A DNA stretch of 64,000 nucleotides. Source: Thermotomaculum hydrothermale. GTDB taxonomy: Bacteria > Acidobacteriota > Holophagae > Thermotomaculales > Thermotomaculaceae. A model generated the notes under the pieces. The model had not been told where the DNA came from. It ran no database searches and was given only the letters and a program-made list of their open reading frames with translations. Positions 32,949 to 41,731 of this stretch are shown piece by piece. Both the position numbers and the translations under genes were made by a program. The first letter of the stretch is position 1. Every line of letters starts with the position of its first letter. The DNA lies in NCBI RefSeq assembly GCF_016592575.1, contig NZ_AP017470.1:1684501-1748500 (forward strand), given 5' to 3'.

Positions 32949-34701
32949 AACCCATACCTGCGGGGAATTAACCGCAAAAAATGAAGGTGAAATGGTAAAA
33001 CTCTGTGGATGGATAAACTCGCACAGGGATTTAGGCTCCCTGGTATTCTTTGATTTAAGAGACAGGTGGGGAATTACGCAAGTTACCCTTGACGAAAACG
33101 ACGGAGAGGTTTTTGAAAAGGCAAAATCTTTAAGAAACTGGGATGTTGTCTCTGTTGACGGCATTGTTCAAAAAAGACCGGAGAATATGGTTAACAAAGG
33201 AATGACCACAGGAGAGATTGAGGTTAAGGCAACAGATGTTAAACTTCTCAACAAAACAGAGGCATTGCCAATAAACATTGACGAAAACGCAAAGGTTTCA
33301 GAGGAGTTGAGGCTAAAGTATAGGTATTTAGATTTAAGGCGCTATCCTTTGCAAAATAAACTTATTTTAAGGCACAAGGTTGCACTTGCCGTTAGAAATT
33401 ACCTGAATGAAAAGGGCTTTGTTGAGGTTGAAACCCCTATGCTTACAAAGTCAACCCCTGAAGGGGCAAGGGATTATGTTGTGCCGTCAAGGATTCACAC
33501 AGGAAAATTTTACGCATTGCCTCAATCACCGCAGTTGTTTAAGCAATTGCTGATGATTTCAGGCTTTGACAGGTACTTCCAGATTGTAAAATGCTTCAGA
33601 GACGAGGATTTAAGGGCAGACAGGCAGCCTGAATTCACCCAGATTGATATGGAGATGTCTTTTGTGGAAGAGGAAGATGTTTTCTCAGTTGTTGAGGGAA
33701 TGATGAAAGAAATTTGCAAGGTTGCAGGCTTTGAAATTGAAACACCCTTTAAAAGAATGACATACAAAGAGGCAATGGAAAAATACGGAAGCGACAAGCC
33801 AGATATACGCTTTGGGATGGAATTAAATGAGATTTCAGATATTGTCTGCGGTGCAGGTTTCAAGGTTTTTGACTCTGTAAAGGAAAACAACGGAGTGATT
33901 AAGGCAATTCTCGTTAAAGGCGGGGCAGAATACTCAAGGAAAAATATAAAAGACTTTGAGGATATTGCAAAATCCTATGGGGCAAAAGGGCTTGCATGGT
34001 TTAAATGGACTAACGAAGGCTTTAACTCGCCTATCCTGAAATTTATAGGGGAAGAGAGAGCTGAAAAACTCTTTGAAAAATTAAACGGTGAAAAGGGAGA
34101 TATAGTATTCATAGTTGCAGATACATTTGAAACAGCCTGCACAAGCCTTGGGGCATTAAGGGTAAAAATCGCAAAGGAGAGAAATTTAATCCCTGAAAAT
34201 ACCCTTTCTTTTGTATGGATTACCTATTTCCCGATGTTTGAATGGGATGAAGAAGAGAAAAGGTATGTTGCAATGCACCACCCATTCACCTCACCGAAAA
34301 GAGAACACCTTGATTTACTGGATAAAGACCCTTCAAAGGTTATGGCAAGGGCTTATGATTTAGCATTAAACGGATTTGAAATAGGCGGAGGAAGCATAAG
34401 AACCCACAATATGGAAATTCAGAAAAAGGTATTCAAGGCAATTGGATTAAGTGACAAAGAGGCAGAAGAGAAGTTTGGATTCTTTTTACAGGCATTAAAA
34501 TTAGGTGCACCACCCCACGGGGGAATTGCATTCGGGCTTGATAGGATTGTTATGATTCTTGCAAACGGGGAATCAATCAGGGATGTTATTGCATTCCCAA
34601 AAACAACATCAGCAACCTGTTTGATGACAGAATCCCCTTCAAGCATTGACAAAAGGCAGTTAGAGGAATTAAAAATAAAAATCACAGAGGAAAAAGAGTA
34701 A
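32932..34701 (+). CDS. aspS: Aspartyl-tRNA synthetase
   Basis: 589 residues, bacterial type. N-terminal OB-fold anticodon-binding domain (VKLCGWINSHRDLGSLVFFDLRDR), class II catalytic core (PEGARDYVVPSR, FRDEDLRADRQPEFTQIDME), GAD insertion domain (~290-405) and C-terminal GGIAFGLDRIVMILANGESIRDVIAFPKT. Start codon inside hisS. The presence of the GAD domain is the bacterial hallmark; whether the enzyme discriminates tRNA-Asp from tRNA-Asn cannot be read here. Confidence 0.97.
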   Translation: MKLINRTHTCGELTAKNEGEMVKLCGWINSHRDLGSLVFFDLRDRWGITQVTLDENDGEVFEKAKSLRNWDVVSVDGIVQKRPENMVNKGMTTGEIEVKATDVKLLNKTEALPINIDENAKVSEELRLKYRYLDLRRYPLQNKLILRHKVALAVRNYLNEKGFVEVETPMLTKSTPEGARDYVVPSRIHTGKFYALPQSPQLFKQLLMISGFDRYFQIVKCFRDEDLRADRQPEFTQIDMEMSFVEEEDVFSVVEGMMKEICKVAGFEIETPFKRMTYKEAMEKYGSDKPDIRFGMELNEISDIVCGAGFKVFDSVKENNGVIKAILVKGGAEYSRKNIKDFEDIAKSYGAKGLAWFKWTNEGFNSPILKFIGEERAEKLFEKLNGEKGDIVFIVADTFETACTSLGALRVKIAKERNLIPENTLSFVWITYFPMFEWDEEEKRYVAMHHPFTSPKREHLDLLDKDPSKVMARAYDLALNGFEIGGGSIRTHNMEIQKKVFKAIGLSDKEAEEKFGFFLQALKLGAPPHGGIAFGLDRIVMILANGESIRDVIAFPKTTSATCLMTESPSSIDKRQLEELKIKITEEKE

Positions 34702-34760
34702 CCAAAATTAAATTTTCGTAACAGCCATAACCGTAACTGCGGTTACAAAGCGAGGTGTTA

Positions 34761-35561
34761 ATGAAGTTAAAGGTTGGATTTTTACAGTTTAAGCCTGAAT
34801 TTGGGAAGATAAAAGAGAACACAGATTTTATTGTTTCAGAACTAAAAAAACACAAGTTTGACATTGCAGTTTTGCCTGAACTCTGTTCAACAGGATATTT
34901 GTTTGAAAACACAAAACAGGCAAATGAATTGGCCGAAGATGAGAATGGATACTTTGTAAAATCGCTGTTAAGCCTTGCAAGAGAGAAAAATTGCCTGATC
35001 GCAGGGGGATTTTGCGAAAAGGGGAAGGATAAGCCGTTTAACTCTCAGGTGCTTGTTTCAGAAAAAGGTATTGTTTCAATTTACAGAAAAGCACACCTCT
35101 TTTACAAGGAAAAAGAAATATTTGAAAGGGGAGATACCCCATTTAATGCAGTTGACACGGGGAAAGGATACAAGGTTGGCTTAATGATTTGCTTTGACTG
35201 GATTTTTCCTGAAGCAATGAGAAGCCTTGCATTGGACGGGGCAAAGGTTATCCTTCACTCTGCAAACCTTGTTTTGCCGTATTGCCAGAGGGCAATGTTT
35301 GCAAGAAGCCTTGAAAACAGAGTATTTATTATCACCGCAAACAGATTTGGTAAAGAGAAAAACAAAAAAGGGGAAGAGATAGAGTTTACGGGAAAAAGCC
35401 AGATAATTTCCCCGAATGGGGAAGTGGTATTAACTGTCGGCAGAGAAACAACAGGCCTTTTTTCTGTTGAAATTGACTTAAAGGAAACAGATAAAAACCT
35501 GAATCCCTTAAACAACTTATTTTCAGACAGGAGAACAGATTTATACAAAATCTCCAACTAA
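34761..35561 (+). CDS. Carbon-nitrogen hydrolase (nitrilase superfamily amidase)
   Basis: 266 residues from the ATG at 34761 with GAGG upstream; a GTG two codons earlier is less likely. The Glu-Lys-Cys catalytic triad is visible as LPELCSTGY, YRKAHLFYKE and GLMICFDWIFPEAMR. C-terminal SQIISPNGEVV fits the family. Members hydrolyse amides such as omega-amides or carbamoyl polyamines, in the cytoplasm; the substrate is open. It follows aspS by ~60 nt and overlaps the convergent activase gene by 21 nt. Confidence 0.88.
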   Translation: MKLKVGFLQFKPEFGKIKENTDFIVSELKKHKFDIAVLPELCSTGYLFENTKQANELAEDENGYFVKSLLSLAREKNCLIAGGFCEKGKDKPFNSQVLVSEKGIVSIYRKAHLFYKEKEIFERGDTPFNAVDTGKGYKVGLMICFDWIFPEAMRSLALDGAKVILHSANLVLPYCQRAMFARSLENRVFIITANRFGKEKNKKGEEIEFTGKSQIISPNGEVVLTVGRETTGLFSVEIDLKETDKNLNPLNNLFSDRRTDLYKISN

Positions 35562-36308
35562 TTCAATTGCACTAACGGCAGCACCTATTGCACCTAAAAA
35601 TTGAGGATATTGAGGGACATAAACTTTGTACCCCAGTTTTTCCCCCAACAACTTAACAAGGAGAGAATTTAAAGCACCACCGCCGCTAAAAACAATTCTC
35701 TCTTCAGGCCTTAAACTCTTTACCATTGACACAAGCCTGTCTGCAATTGAATCAACCACTCCGTAAACAATATTTTCAACGCTTTCCTTTTTTGCAAGAA
35801 GCGATATAACCTCTGATTCTGCAAAAACAGCACACATTGAGGTTATTTTTATCTTTTTATCAGCATTTTCCCCTAAACTTGCAAATTCGTTTAAAGAAAC
35901 ACCTAACCTTGATGCAACAATCTCTAAAAACTTTCCAGTGCCTGCGGCGCACTTGTCATTCATCTTAAAATCTGAAAAATTACCGTCCTCATCAACCTTT
36001 ATAACCTTGCTATCCTGCCCGCCTAAATCAATTACAGTTTTCACATCAGGGAAGAAGTGGTATGCACCCTTTGCGTGAGCCTTAATCTCGCTTATTACAG
36101 GGCAATTAAAACTATCCTTTATCATATACCTGCCGTAACCTGTTGAAACAATAACCTCAACATTTTTATCCTTCAAAAACTTTTTAACATCTTCATCTGG
36201 ATTTACCTGTGTTGGGAAAACATGCAAATCAATTATCTCCCTTTCCTCGTTAAACCCTGCAATCTTTGTGTAAGTTGAGCCCACATCTATACCGTAAAAC
36301 ATTTTCAC
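35541..36308 (-). CDS. Acyl-CoA dehydratase activase (BadF/BcrA/HgdC ATPase family)
   Basis: 255 residues, ASKHA ATPase fold: [37 protein letters not shown], and [19 protein letters not shown]. The dimer-bridging 4Fe-4S ligands are the cysteines in [13 protein letters not shown] and [15 protein letters not shown]. Such proteins use ATP hydrolysis to inject a low-potential electron into a partner dehydratase/reductase. The partner gene lies immediately upstream with a 4-nt overlap. Oxygen-sensitive by nature of the family. Confidence 0.92.
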   Translation of the reverse strand: MKMFYGIDVGSTYTKIAGFNEEREIIDLHVFPTQVNPDEDVKKFLKDKNVEVIVSTGYGRYMIKDSFNCPVISEIKAHAKGAYHFFPDVKTVIDLGGQDSKVIKVDEDGNFSDFKMNDKCAAGTGKFLEIVASRLGVSLNEFASLGENADKKIKITSMCAVFAESEVISLLAKKESVENIVYGVVDSIADRLVSMVKSLRPEERIVFSGGGALNSLLVKLLGEKLGYKVYVPQYPQFLGAIGAAVSAIELVGDFV

Positions 36309-37615
36309 CTCTTGGCTTTAAAAGACTTTTTAAACCTGATGCTTTCAAGAAAAGCCTCAACCCTTGTTTTTATCTGACCAACATCCTCTGCTGAATAGTC
36401 TGATTCAATCTTCAAAACAGGTATTTTTTCTTCTTTAAGCCTGTCAATTACCTTTTTAGATTCAACATTGTAAGTGTGGCAGAAGGAAAGCGTATAGTAA
36501 ATTATTCCGTCTGCTTTCTTTTCCCTATACATCTTTATAATCTTGTCAATTCTCTCGTCATTTGGAGTAAAGCAGGCGCAGTCAATCTTCATATACCTTT
36601 CAAGCATTCTCTCAATAATATCTTCAACACTCTCAACACCATCTAAATCTATGTTGTCTTTAAAGTACCTGTGGCCAATGCAGGCCTCTTCATTTATAAC
36701 AATCCCCCCTGTTGTCTCAACAACCTGGTGAAGCTTCCAGTTTGGCGGAGCCATAGGCGTGCCTATAACCATAATCCTTGGAGTATCAGACTCACAAACA
36801 GAAATACCCTTATCAATCCTCTCTTCAAGTTCATCGCAAAGTTCAAAAACCTTGTCTGAAAACCTTTCAGGGTCATCGTAAAAGGAAATTTGAGTAACTA
36901 AAAGGCTATCCAGCCCGCTAATTGGCACAATATCAGGTTTTGTACTCCTTAAATAATCAAGCCTTTGCAATGCCTCTCTCTTTTTATTTATTATTTCAAC
37001 ACCTTTCTTTAACTCTTCAAATGTCAATTCCTTGCCAACTATCTCTTCAATGTGATTCTTAAACTCGTAAATCTCTTCTCTCCACAAATCCTTTTCCCTC
37101 TTCCCCTTCATGTGTGGGATGTGCATTACATGAGTTGGATGGAGGTCGTTTAATATCTCCCATGTCTTCTTTTTTGCCTCGCAGGTTGTTTCCCCGTAAA
37201 TAAAGTTTGAAATTTGAGTATAGGGGCATGTTCTCTGCACCTTAAAGCCATAGGCTGATTTAATTAAGGGGCAAATATTCCTCGGCAAATCCCTCTCTGC
37301 ATCAGGGATTGAAAACTGTGCACCGCCGCATAATCCATAGCAAGCACCACCGGATGCAACAACAATCTCTTCAGGGATAAAGATACAAAATGTTCCAACA
37401 AGGGGTTTGTTTTTATCTTTAAATTCCATTAACTCTTCAATTCTCTTCCCGTGAATCTCACTCATTAGCCAATCAAAGTATTTAATATTTTCAGGCCTGT
37501 TTTTTTGAGTTAAAAATACATCTGAAAATAACTGAAATAATGCCGACATTAACTCACTATGCTTTTCTATATCCATATCCAATTTTTTATAAATATCAAC
37601 ATACTTTTCAGACAT
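36305..37615 (-). CDS. 2-hydroxyacyl-CoA dehydratase-family / double-cubane-cluster reductase
   Basis: 436 residues from the ATG at 37615 (GGGGGG four bases upstream); the frame opens at 37633. The HgdB/FldC-like fold is shown by [32 protein letters not shown], the Cys-rich [36 protein letters not shown] and [14 protein letters not shown]. Only one such subunit is encoded here instead of the HgdA/HgdB pair. That matches the YjiM/double-cubane-cluster protein type, a homodimer holding a [8Fe-9S] cluster. Works with the adjacent activase. Physiological substrate unknown. Confidence 0.88.
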   Translation of the reverse strand: MSEKYVDIYKKLDMDIEKHSELMSALFQLFSDVFLTQKNRPENIKYFDWLMSEIHGKRIEELMEFKDKNKPLVGTFCIFIPEEIVVASGGACYGLCGGAQFSIPDAERDLPRNICPLIKSAYGFKVQRTCPYTQISNFIYGETTCEAKKKTWEILNDLHPTHVMHIPHMKGKREKDLWREEIYEFKNHIEEIVGKELTFEELKKGVEIINKKREALQRLDYLRSTKPDIVPISGLDSLLVTQISFYDDPERFSDKVFELCDELEERIDKGISVCESDTPRIMVIGTPMAPPNWKLHQVVETTGGIVINEEACIGHRYFKDNIDLDGVESVEDIIERMLERYMKIDCACFTPNDERIDKIIKMYREKKADGIIYYTLSFCHTYNVESKKVIDRLKEEKIPVLKIESDYSAEDVGQIKTRVEAFLESIRFKKSFKAKR

Positions 37616-37700
37616 ATAACCCCCCAAAATCATTTACTCAATTTTACCGAACACCTATTCCCTTTTCAATAACTCTAATTGTTTTCAAAAATCACTATCC

Positions 37701-39749
37701 TCAAAAAACATAAGACAATTCAAAGTTAAAACTCCTTCCCATACCCTCGTTCATATAGCGAATCCTTGATAAATGGCTGTGGTACGACTTGTCTGTAATA
37801 TTAGTAACTGAAAGGTTAAACCTTAAATGCTTTGAAAACATAAAATCAGAGTAAAAATTGTAAACTGTAAATCCAGGAGTTGGTTTTTCAAACTGTGCAA
37901 CCCTATCCTGCCTGCATTCGCTGTGTGCAACAAATTTAAAATTGTACTTAATTCCATCCCTTTCCCCTGAATAATCTAAAATATTGTTGATAATTACAGG
38001 GGGAATCTCATACAGGTATGAGTCAGTATGCACATCTTTAGCAATTACATAAGAAAGATTAATTTTATAGGATAAGGAATCAGTAAAATGATAGTGAACT
38101 TCAAACTCACCACCCTTTAAAACAACCTTTGAAAGGTTTAGCCACTTCCATATTTCAAGACCACTGTTAGAATCAATCTCCCCTGTGTTTGCAAGTTCAA
38201 TAAAGTTGTCTATTGCTGTCCTAAAAACACCTATAGAAAAGTCAACCTTTTCTCTTTTAAACCTGTATCCTAAATCAACACTCTTCCCCCTTTCAGGATT
38301 AAGGTGGGGATTTCCAATATTTACAGAATCCTGATGTGCACCGTAAAAAAACCTTTCAAGCAATGAAGGTGAACGGAATGAGGTTCCTGCATTGAGATAA
38401 AACACCTGATTGTTGGTTAATTGATACAAAAACCCTGTTGAAAAGTTGCTTTTTTTATCAGTATCCGTTACCCCTGAATAATAGTAGTCTGAATTATCCT
38501 TCGCATCAGCCTTTATCCAATCGTACCTTGCTGCCAAAAATCCGCTTAACTTTTCGTTAAAATCGTGCTCTTCCCTTGCAAATATTCCCCAGCCATACCT
38601 TTTTGAAGGGGGGATCACCCCTGGAATTGTTTGAGGATTATATTCTGATGTTTCTAAACTCTTTAGCCCCTTTCTCTTGTAAGACCAGGCCTCTTCCCTG
38701 AATCCGTCAAAGCCAACTGTTAAAAGGTTTGAACCAAATAGAAAGTCTGAAAAAATCCTTACATTTCTTGAAGTTTTATTTAGAAAAATCTCATTTACCC
38801 TTGAAAATTGGTTGTTGTACGGCAATTCCATATACATATGCCTGTGCTTAAACTGATTTGCAAAGATAATCTTAACCCCAGTCCAATTAGAGACAGACGG
38901 GGAGTAATCAATTTCCCCCTGCATTCTCTTATATTCGTTGTTTTTAAACCCCATATCAATTGCAACCGGATTTACAGGGATGCCTAAATCAGCCTGCATT
39001 CCATAAAAATTGAGTTTGTACGACCACTTGTCTTTACTGTAATTTAAACCAGTATTGTAAAAATACCCTTTTGCGTAAGAGTTTCTTAAAGTTCCATCTG
39101 GCGTTGTAATGTTTCCCATATCCTTGTTCAATCCTTCAAAATAGACAGACAAATCATTGAAATTCTTTGAGTAAAAAAAGTGTTGTTTATTCCCGTTTGT
39201 TGCTGTTTGATAGAATGCTGAAAAAAAGTTTGAAGGAATTCTATCCTCACCATAACCGTTTAAAAACATATTTATAACCCCGCCAATTGCATCAGAACCA
39301 AAGGTAACCGAAGATGAACCCTTTAAAACAGAGACAGAGTTAATAAATTCAGGGGCTATTGAATAAGTGTGATTACCCCCACCAAACTGCTCTTCCTGCC
39401 TTATTCCGTTTACCATCATCAACACCCTTTCATCGTAAAGCCCTCTAACAACAGGACGCACACTTGAATTTCCTGTTGAAGAGGATGTAACACCTGCAGT
39501 TCTCTCAAAAACATTTGAAAGTGAAGATGGCGCTGTCAGTTTCAAATCCTTGAAATCTATGTAATTTACAGACTTTTCAGCCTTGAAAACCTTTTCCTGC
39601 TTAATATCACAGGTTACAACTATTGTCTCTTCAACCTTCTGATTTTTATTCTTATTCTCTTTCTTCCCTTTGTTCTCATTCAGTTTATTAGCAAATGAAA
39701 AAGATACAGATAACAAACAAATAATGCAAAAATATATAATTTTTTTCAT
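37701..39749 (-). CDS. TonB-dependent outer-membrane receptor
   Basis: 682 residues. Signal peptide (MKKIIYFCIICLLSVSFSFA), a Lys/Asn/Glu-rich spacer, the TonB-box-like EETIVVTC, a plug domain (NVFERTAGVTSSS, VVRGLYDERVLMMVNGIRQE, VSVLKGSSSVTFGSDAIGGVINM) and a beta-barrel ending in NFELSYVF with terminal Phe. Imports an unknown ligand by TonB energy. It is preceded by a His/Cys-rich periplasmic protein, which hints at a metal or metal complex. Includes SFRSPSLLERFFYGAHQDSVNIGNPHLNPE, the usual mid-barrel signature. Confidence 0.92.
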   Translation of the reverse strand: MKKIIYFCIICLLSVSFSFANKLNENKGKKENKNKNQKVEETIVVTCDIKQEKVFKAEKSVNYIDFKDLKLTAPSSLSNVFERTAGVTSSSTGNSSVRPVVRGLYDERVLMMVNGIRQEEQFGGGNHTYSIAPEFINSVSVLKGSSSVTFGSDAIGGVINMFLNGYGEDRIPSNFFSAFYQTATNGNKQHFFYSKNFNDLSVYFEGLNKDMGNITTPDGTLRNSYAKGYFYNTGLNYSKDKWSYKLNFYGMQADLGIPVNPVAIDMGFKNNEYKRMQGEIDYSPSVSNWTGVKIIFANQFKHRHMYMELPYNNQFSRVNEIFLNKTSRNVRIFSDFLFGSNLLTVGFDGFREEAWSYKRKGLKSLETSEYNPQTIPGVIPPSKRYGWGIFAREEHDFNEKLSGFLAARYDWIKADAKDNSDYYYSGVTDTDKKSNFSTGFLYQLTNNQVFYLNAGTSFRSPSLLERFFYGAHQDSVNIGNPHLNPERGKSVDLGYRFKREKVDFSIGVFRTAIDNFIELANTGEIDSNSGLEIWKWLNLSKVVLKGGEFEVHYHFTDSLSYKINLSYVIAKDVHTDSYLYEIPPVIINNILDYSGERDGIKYNFKFVAHSECRQDRVAQFEKPTPGFTVYNFYSDFMFSKHLRFNLSVTNITDKSYHSHLSRIRYMNEGMGRSFNFELSYVF

Positions 39750-39776
39750 AATTCCCCCTTTGTTTTTTAAATTAAC

Positions 39777-40055
39777 TTAAATCAAAACAAAAGAGGAAAA
39801 AGGAGGGCATCTTCCTGATGGCTTAATCAGTTTTACAATATAAACAGAGTAAATTATCTCTGGAAACGGAATAAAAATTTTATCAAAAAACAAATTTAGT
39901 GGTAAATCCAAACTTGCTGTTGAAGAAAAATCGTGCTGCAAGACGCATAGGCTACACTCAGGATGAGGCCTATTGTCACTGTGGTGGTGAACCCCTAAAA
40001 CAAGGGAAAAAATTGAAAAGGTTATAAAAAACAGTATAGTTGTAATTCTTCTCAT
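39777..40055 (-). CDS. Small His/Cys-rich secreted protein (DUF2946-like)
   Basis: 92 residues: signal peptide MRRITTILFFITFSIFSLVLG followed directly by HHHSDNRPHPECSLCVLQHD, a cluster of five His and a CxxC that looks made for metal binding. The rest is hydrophobic with a Pro-rich end. Genes like this often precede TonB receptors for metals. 27 nt upstream of the receptor gene and 10 nt after the hotdog gene, so all three are likely co-transcribed. Metal identity unknown. Confidence 0.65.
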   Translation of the reverse strand: MRRITTILFFITFSIFSLVLGVHHHSDNRPHPECSLCVLQHDFSSTASLDLPLNLFFDKIFIPFPEIIYSVYIVKLIKPSGRCPPFSSFVLI

Positions 40056-40065
40056 ACTTAAAAAA

Positions 40066-40539
40066 TCACTCTTTTAACTTCAAAGACAGAGTTAAAACAA
40101 AATGGGCAACCGGTTCTCTTTGTTTTGAGGGGACATATGCGTCAATGTGAAGAGGCATATTCTGCCTCTCTTTAGTTTCTATAACCTTCTGAATTAAATC
40201 TTTTATACCTTTTCCGTCTTTGCAAACAAAATGTGTATCACCCTCTGCCCTCTTATAAAACTCCGCCTTTAAGTCCTTAAAAATTAAAGATATTTTCCTT
40301 CCGCTATCCTTAATTAACTTCATTGCAAGCACCCCGCCAGAGGCATCTGCCCCAACGGTTAACACCCCGAAATACATTGAGCCTAAATGGTTTTTGTTCT
40401 TTTTCTTAAAAGGTATTTTTATCTCAATTTCATCATCAGTTAACTTAACAATTGAAGGTTCAACAAAGTGAAGCAGGGGAATGTTTTTCTTTGCAAAATG
40501 CCTCATCATCTTTGTTGCCATTATTTCTTTCAGCCCCAT
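40066..40539 (-). CDS. DUF4442 / PaaI-like hotdog-fold protein
   Basis: 157 residues from the ATG at 40539 (GGAG six bases upstream; a longer frame to 40578 has none). FKKKNKNHLGSMYFGVLTVGADASGGVLAMKLI is the DUF4442 hotdog core, in which the HLGSMYF segment marks the acyl-CoA site of thioesterase relatives. The central helix is followed by FKDLKAEFYKRAEGDTHFVC, the family's second conserved strand. Predicted cytoplasmic acyl-CoA thioesterase-like protein; activity not proven for most DUF4442 members. First gene of the receptor operon. Confidence 0.8.
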   Translation of the reverse strand: MGLKEIMATKMMRHFAKKNIPLLHFVEPSIVKLTDDEIEIKIPFKKKNKNHLGSMYFGVLTVGADASGGVLAMKLIKDSGRKISLIFKDLKAEFYKRAEGDTHFVCKDGKGIKDLIQKVIETKERQNMPLHIDAYVPSKQREPVAHFVLTLSLKLKE

Positions 40540-40665
40540 ACAATTCTCCAATCTTCTCCTATCAATTACAATAACCATTAAAAGTAGTACTTTCAGTTTT
40601 TAATGCTATAACACTGGTTTAAAAGTTTCAAATTTTTCCATTAAGGAGTATTAAAAAAATTTTTA

Positions 40666-40693
40666 TTGACAATTGTGATTTGTGTGATAACTT
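40666..40693 (+). promoter_or_regulatory. Promoter of the aromatic amino-acid operon
   Basis: Consensus TTGACA at 40666-40671. The -10 is imperfect: TAACTT at 40688-40693 (16-nt spacing) or GATAAC within TGTGATAAC. Transcription would start about at the first leader ATG (40701). Confidence 0.5.
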
Positions 40694-40700
40694 TTATAGC

Positions 40701-40766
40701 ATGATGAAGACGGATATGAATACAGGCAGACAGTACTTTTATTTTTATTACTTTTATTTAAAATAA
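40701..40766 (+). CDS. Phe/Tyr leader peptide of the aro-phe-tyr operon
   Basis: 21-codon frame (alternative in-frame ATGs at 40704 and 40716) ending TAA 40764-40766. Codons 12-19 encode Tyr-Phe-Tyr-Phe-Tyr-Tyr-Phe-Tyr, so ribosome movement depends on charged tRNA-Tyr and tRNA-Phe, the end products of the genes downstream. No strong ribosome-binding site is visible; the message may be nearly leaderless. The stall site lies right after hairpin arm 1 (40725-40733), as required for attenuation. Confidence 0.82.
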   Translation: MMKTDMNTGRQYFYFYYFYLK

Positions 40767-40827
40767 GGGCTGTCTGCTTAAAATATGCGAGCCGCAGGGC
40801 AGACAGTCCTGCGGCTTTTTCTTTTTT
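40725..40827 (+). promoter_or_regulatory. Transcription attenuator with mutually exclusive hairpins
   Basis: Arm 1 GCAGACAG (40726-40733, inside the leader frame), arm 2 CTGTCTGC (40770-40777), arm 3 GCAGACAG (40799-40806). The terminator stem GCCGCAGG/CCTGCGGC (40791-40798, 40808-40815) encloses arm 3 as its loop and runs into TTTTTCTTTTTT (40816-40827). With free translation, 1:2 pairs and the terminator forms. With the ribosome stalled in the Tyr/Phe run, arm 1 is covered, 2:3 pairs over 8 bp and breaks the terminator. Confidence 0.85.
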
Positions 40828-40850
40828 ACAAAGCCGCGAAACCATACTAA
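40785..40850 (+). CDS. Possible second leader peptide overlapping the attenuator
   Basis: A 21-codon frame starting ATG 40785 reads through the first terminator and its U-tract ([13 protein letters not shown]) and stops at 40848-40850 within the second terminator. It contains two Phe and two Tyr codons. A ribosome at its end would cover the 5' arm of terminator 2. No ribosome-binding site precedes it, so this is speculative. Confidence 0.25.
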   Translation: MRAAGQTVLRLFLFYKAAKPY

Positions 40851-40866
40851 GGTTCGCGGCTTTTTT
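40833..40866 (+). terminator. Second terminator in the aro leader
   Basis: GCCGCGAAACC (40833-40843) / GGTTCGCGGC (40851-40860), one bulged A, 7-nt loop, followed by TTTTTT (40861-40866). It lies between the attenuator and the aroF start, so transcripts that escape the first terminator must also pass this one. Confidence 0.8.
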
Positions 40867-40897
40867 GTTTTTAAAAGCATTTATCTGGGGGGAAAAG

Positions 40898-41731
40898 ATG
40901 AACAATTTAAGACTTGCTAAAAAGAAAAAGGAAAAAACAATTGTAAAGGTGGGGAATGTTGAAATTGGGAAAGACTTTGTCATTATGGCAGGGCCATGCT
41001 CTGTTGAAAGCGAAGAACAGACTATCACAATTGCAAAGTATGTAAAGGAAGCAGGGGCAAACATTTTAAGAGGCGGGGCATTTAAACCGAGAACCTCACC
41101 CTACTCCTTTCAGGGATTGGGATTGAAGGGGCTGAAAATACTTGCAAAGGCAAGGGAGTTAACAGGGCTTCCGATAATAACCGAGGTAATTGACCCGAGG
41201 GATGTTCAGTGGGTTTCAGAATTTGTTGACATTCTCCAGATTGGCGCAAGGAATATGCAAAACTTTTCCCTTTTAAAAGAGGTTGGAAAGGTAAACAAAC
41301 CTGTTATGCTTAAAAGGGGAATGCACTCAACAATTGTTGAATGGCTATCCTGTGCTGAATATATATTAAATGAGGGCAATCCAAATGTGATTTTATGCGA
41401 AAGGGGAATAAGGAGTTTTGAAACCTACACAAGGAATACCCTTGACATTTCAGCAGTTTCAGTTGTTAAAACCTTAAGCCACTTGCCTGTAATAGTTGAC
41501 CCATCACACGCAACAGGAAGGCCTGAATTAATCCCCCCAATGAGCCTTGCTTCCGTTGCTTCTGGGGCAGACGGCATAATGGTTGAGGTGCACCACAAGC
41601 CTGAAGAGGCATTAAGCGATGGGGCACAGGCTTTATTGCCTGAAGAATTCAATACACTTGTAAAACAGGTGAGAAACCTTGTAAACTGTATGAAAGACAT
41701 TAATCCATACTTTGTAAAGGAAAGAAAATGA
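40898..41731 (+). CDS. aroF: 3-deoxy-7-phosphoheptulonate (DAHP) synthase
   Basis: 277 residues from the ATG at 40898 (GGGGGG upstream); the longer frame from 40865 overlaps the second terminator. First step of the shikimate pathway: PEP + erythrose-4-phosphate to DAHP. Class I-beta core with no regulatory domain: [92 protein letters not shown]. With no ACT or chorismate-mutase domain for feedback, control may rest largely on the attenuator. Overlaps aroA by 4 nt. Confidence 0.95.
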   Translation: MNNLRLAKKKKEKTIVKVGNVEIGKDFVIMAGPCSVESEEQTITIAKYVKEAGANILRGGAFKPRTSPYSFQGLGLKGLKILAKARELTGLPIITEVIDPRDVQWVSEFVDILQIGARNMQNFSLLKEVGKVNKPVMLKRGMHSTIVEWLSCAEYILNEGNPNVILCERGIRSFETYTRNTLDISAVSVVKTLSHLPVIVDPSHATGRPELIPPMSLASVASGADGIMVEVHHKPEEALSDGAQALLPEEFNTLVKQVRNLVNCMKDINPYFVKERK

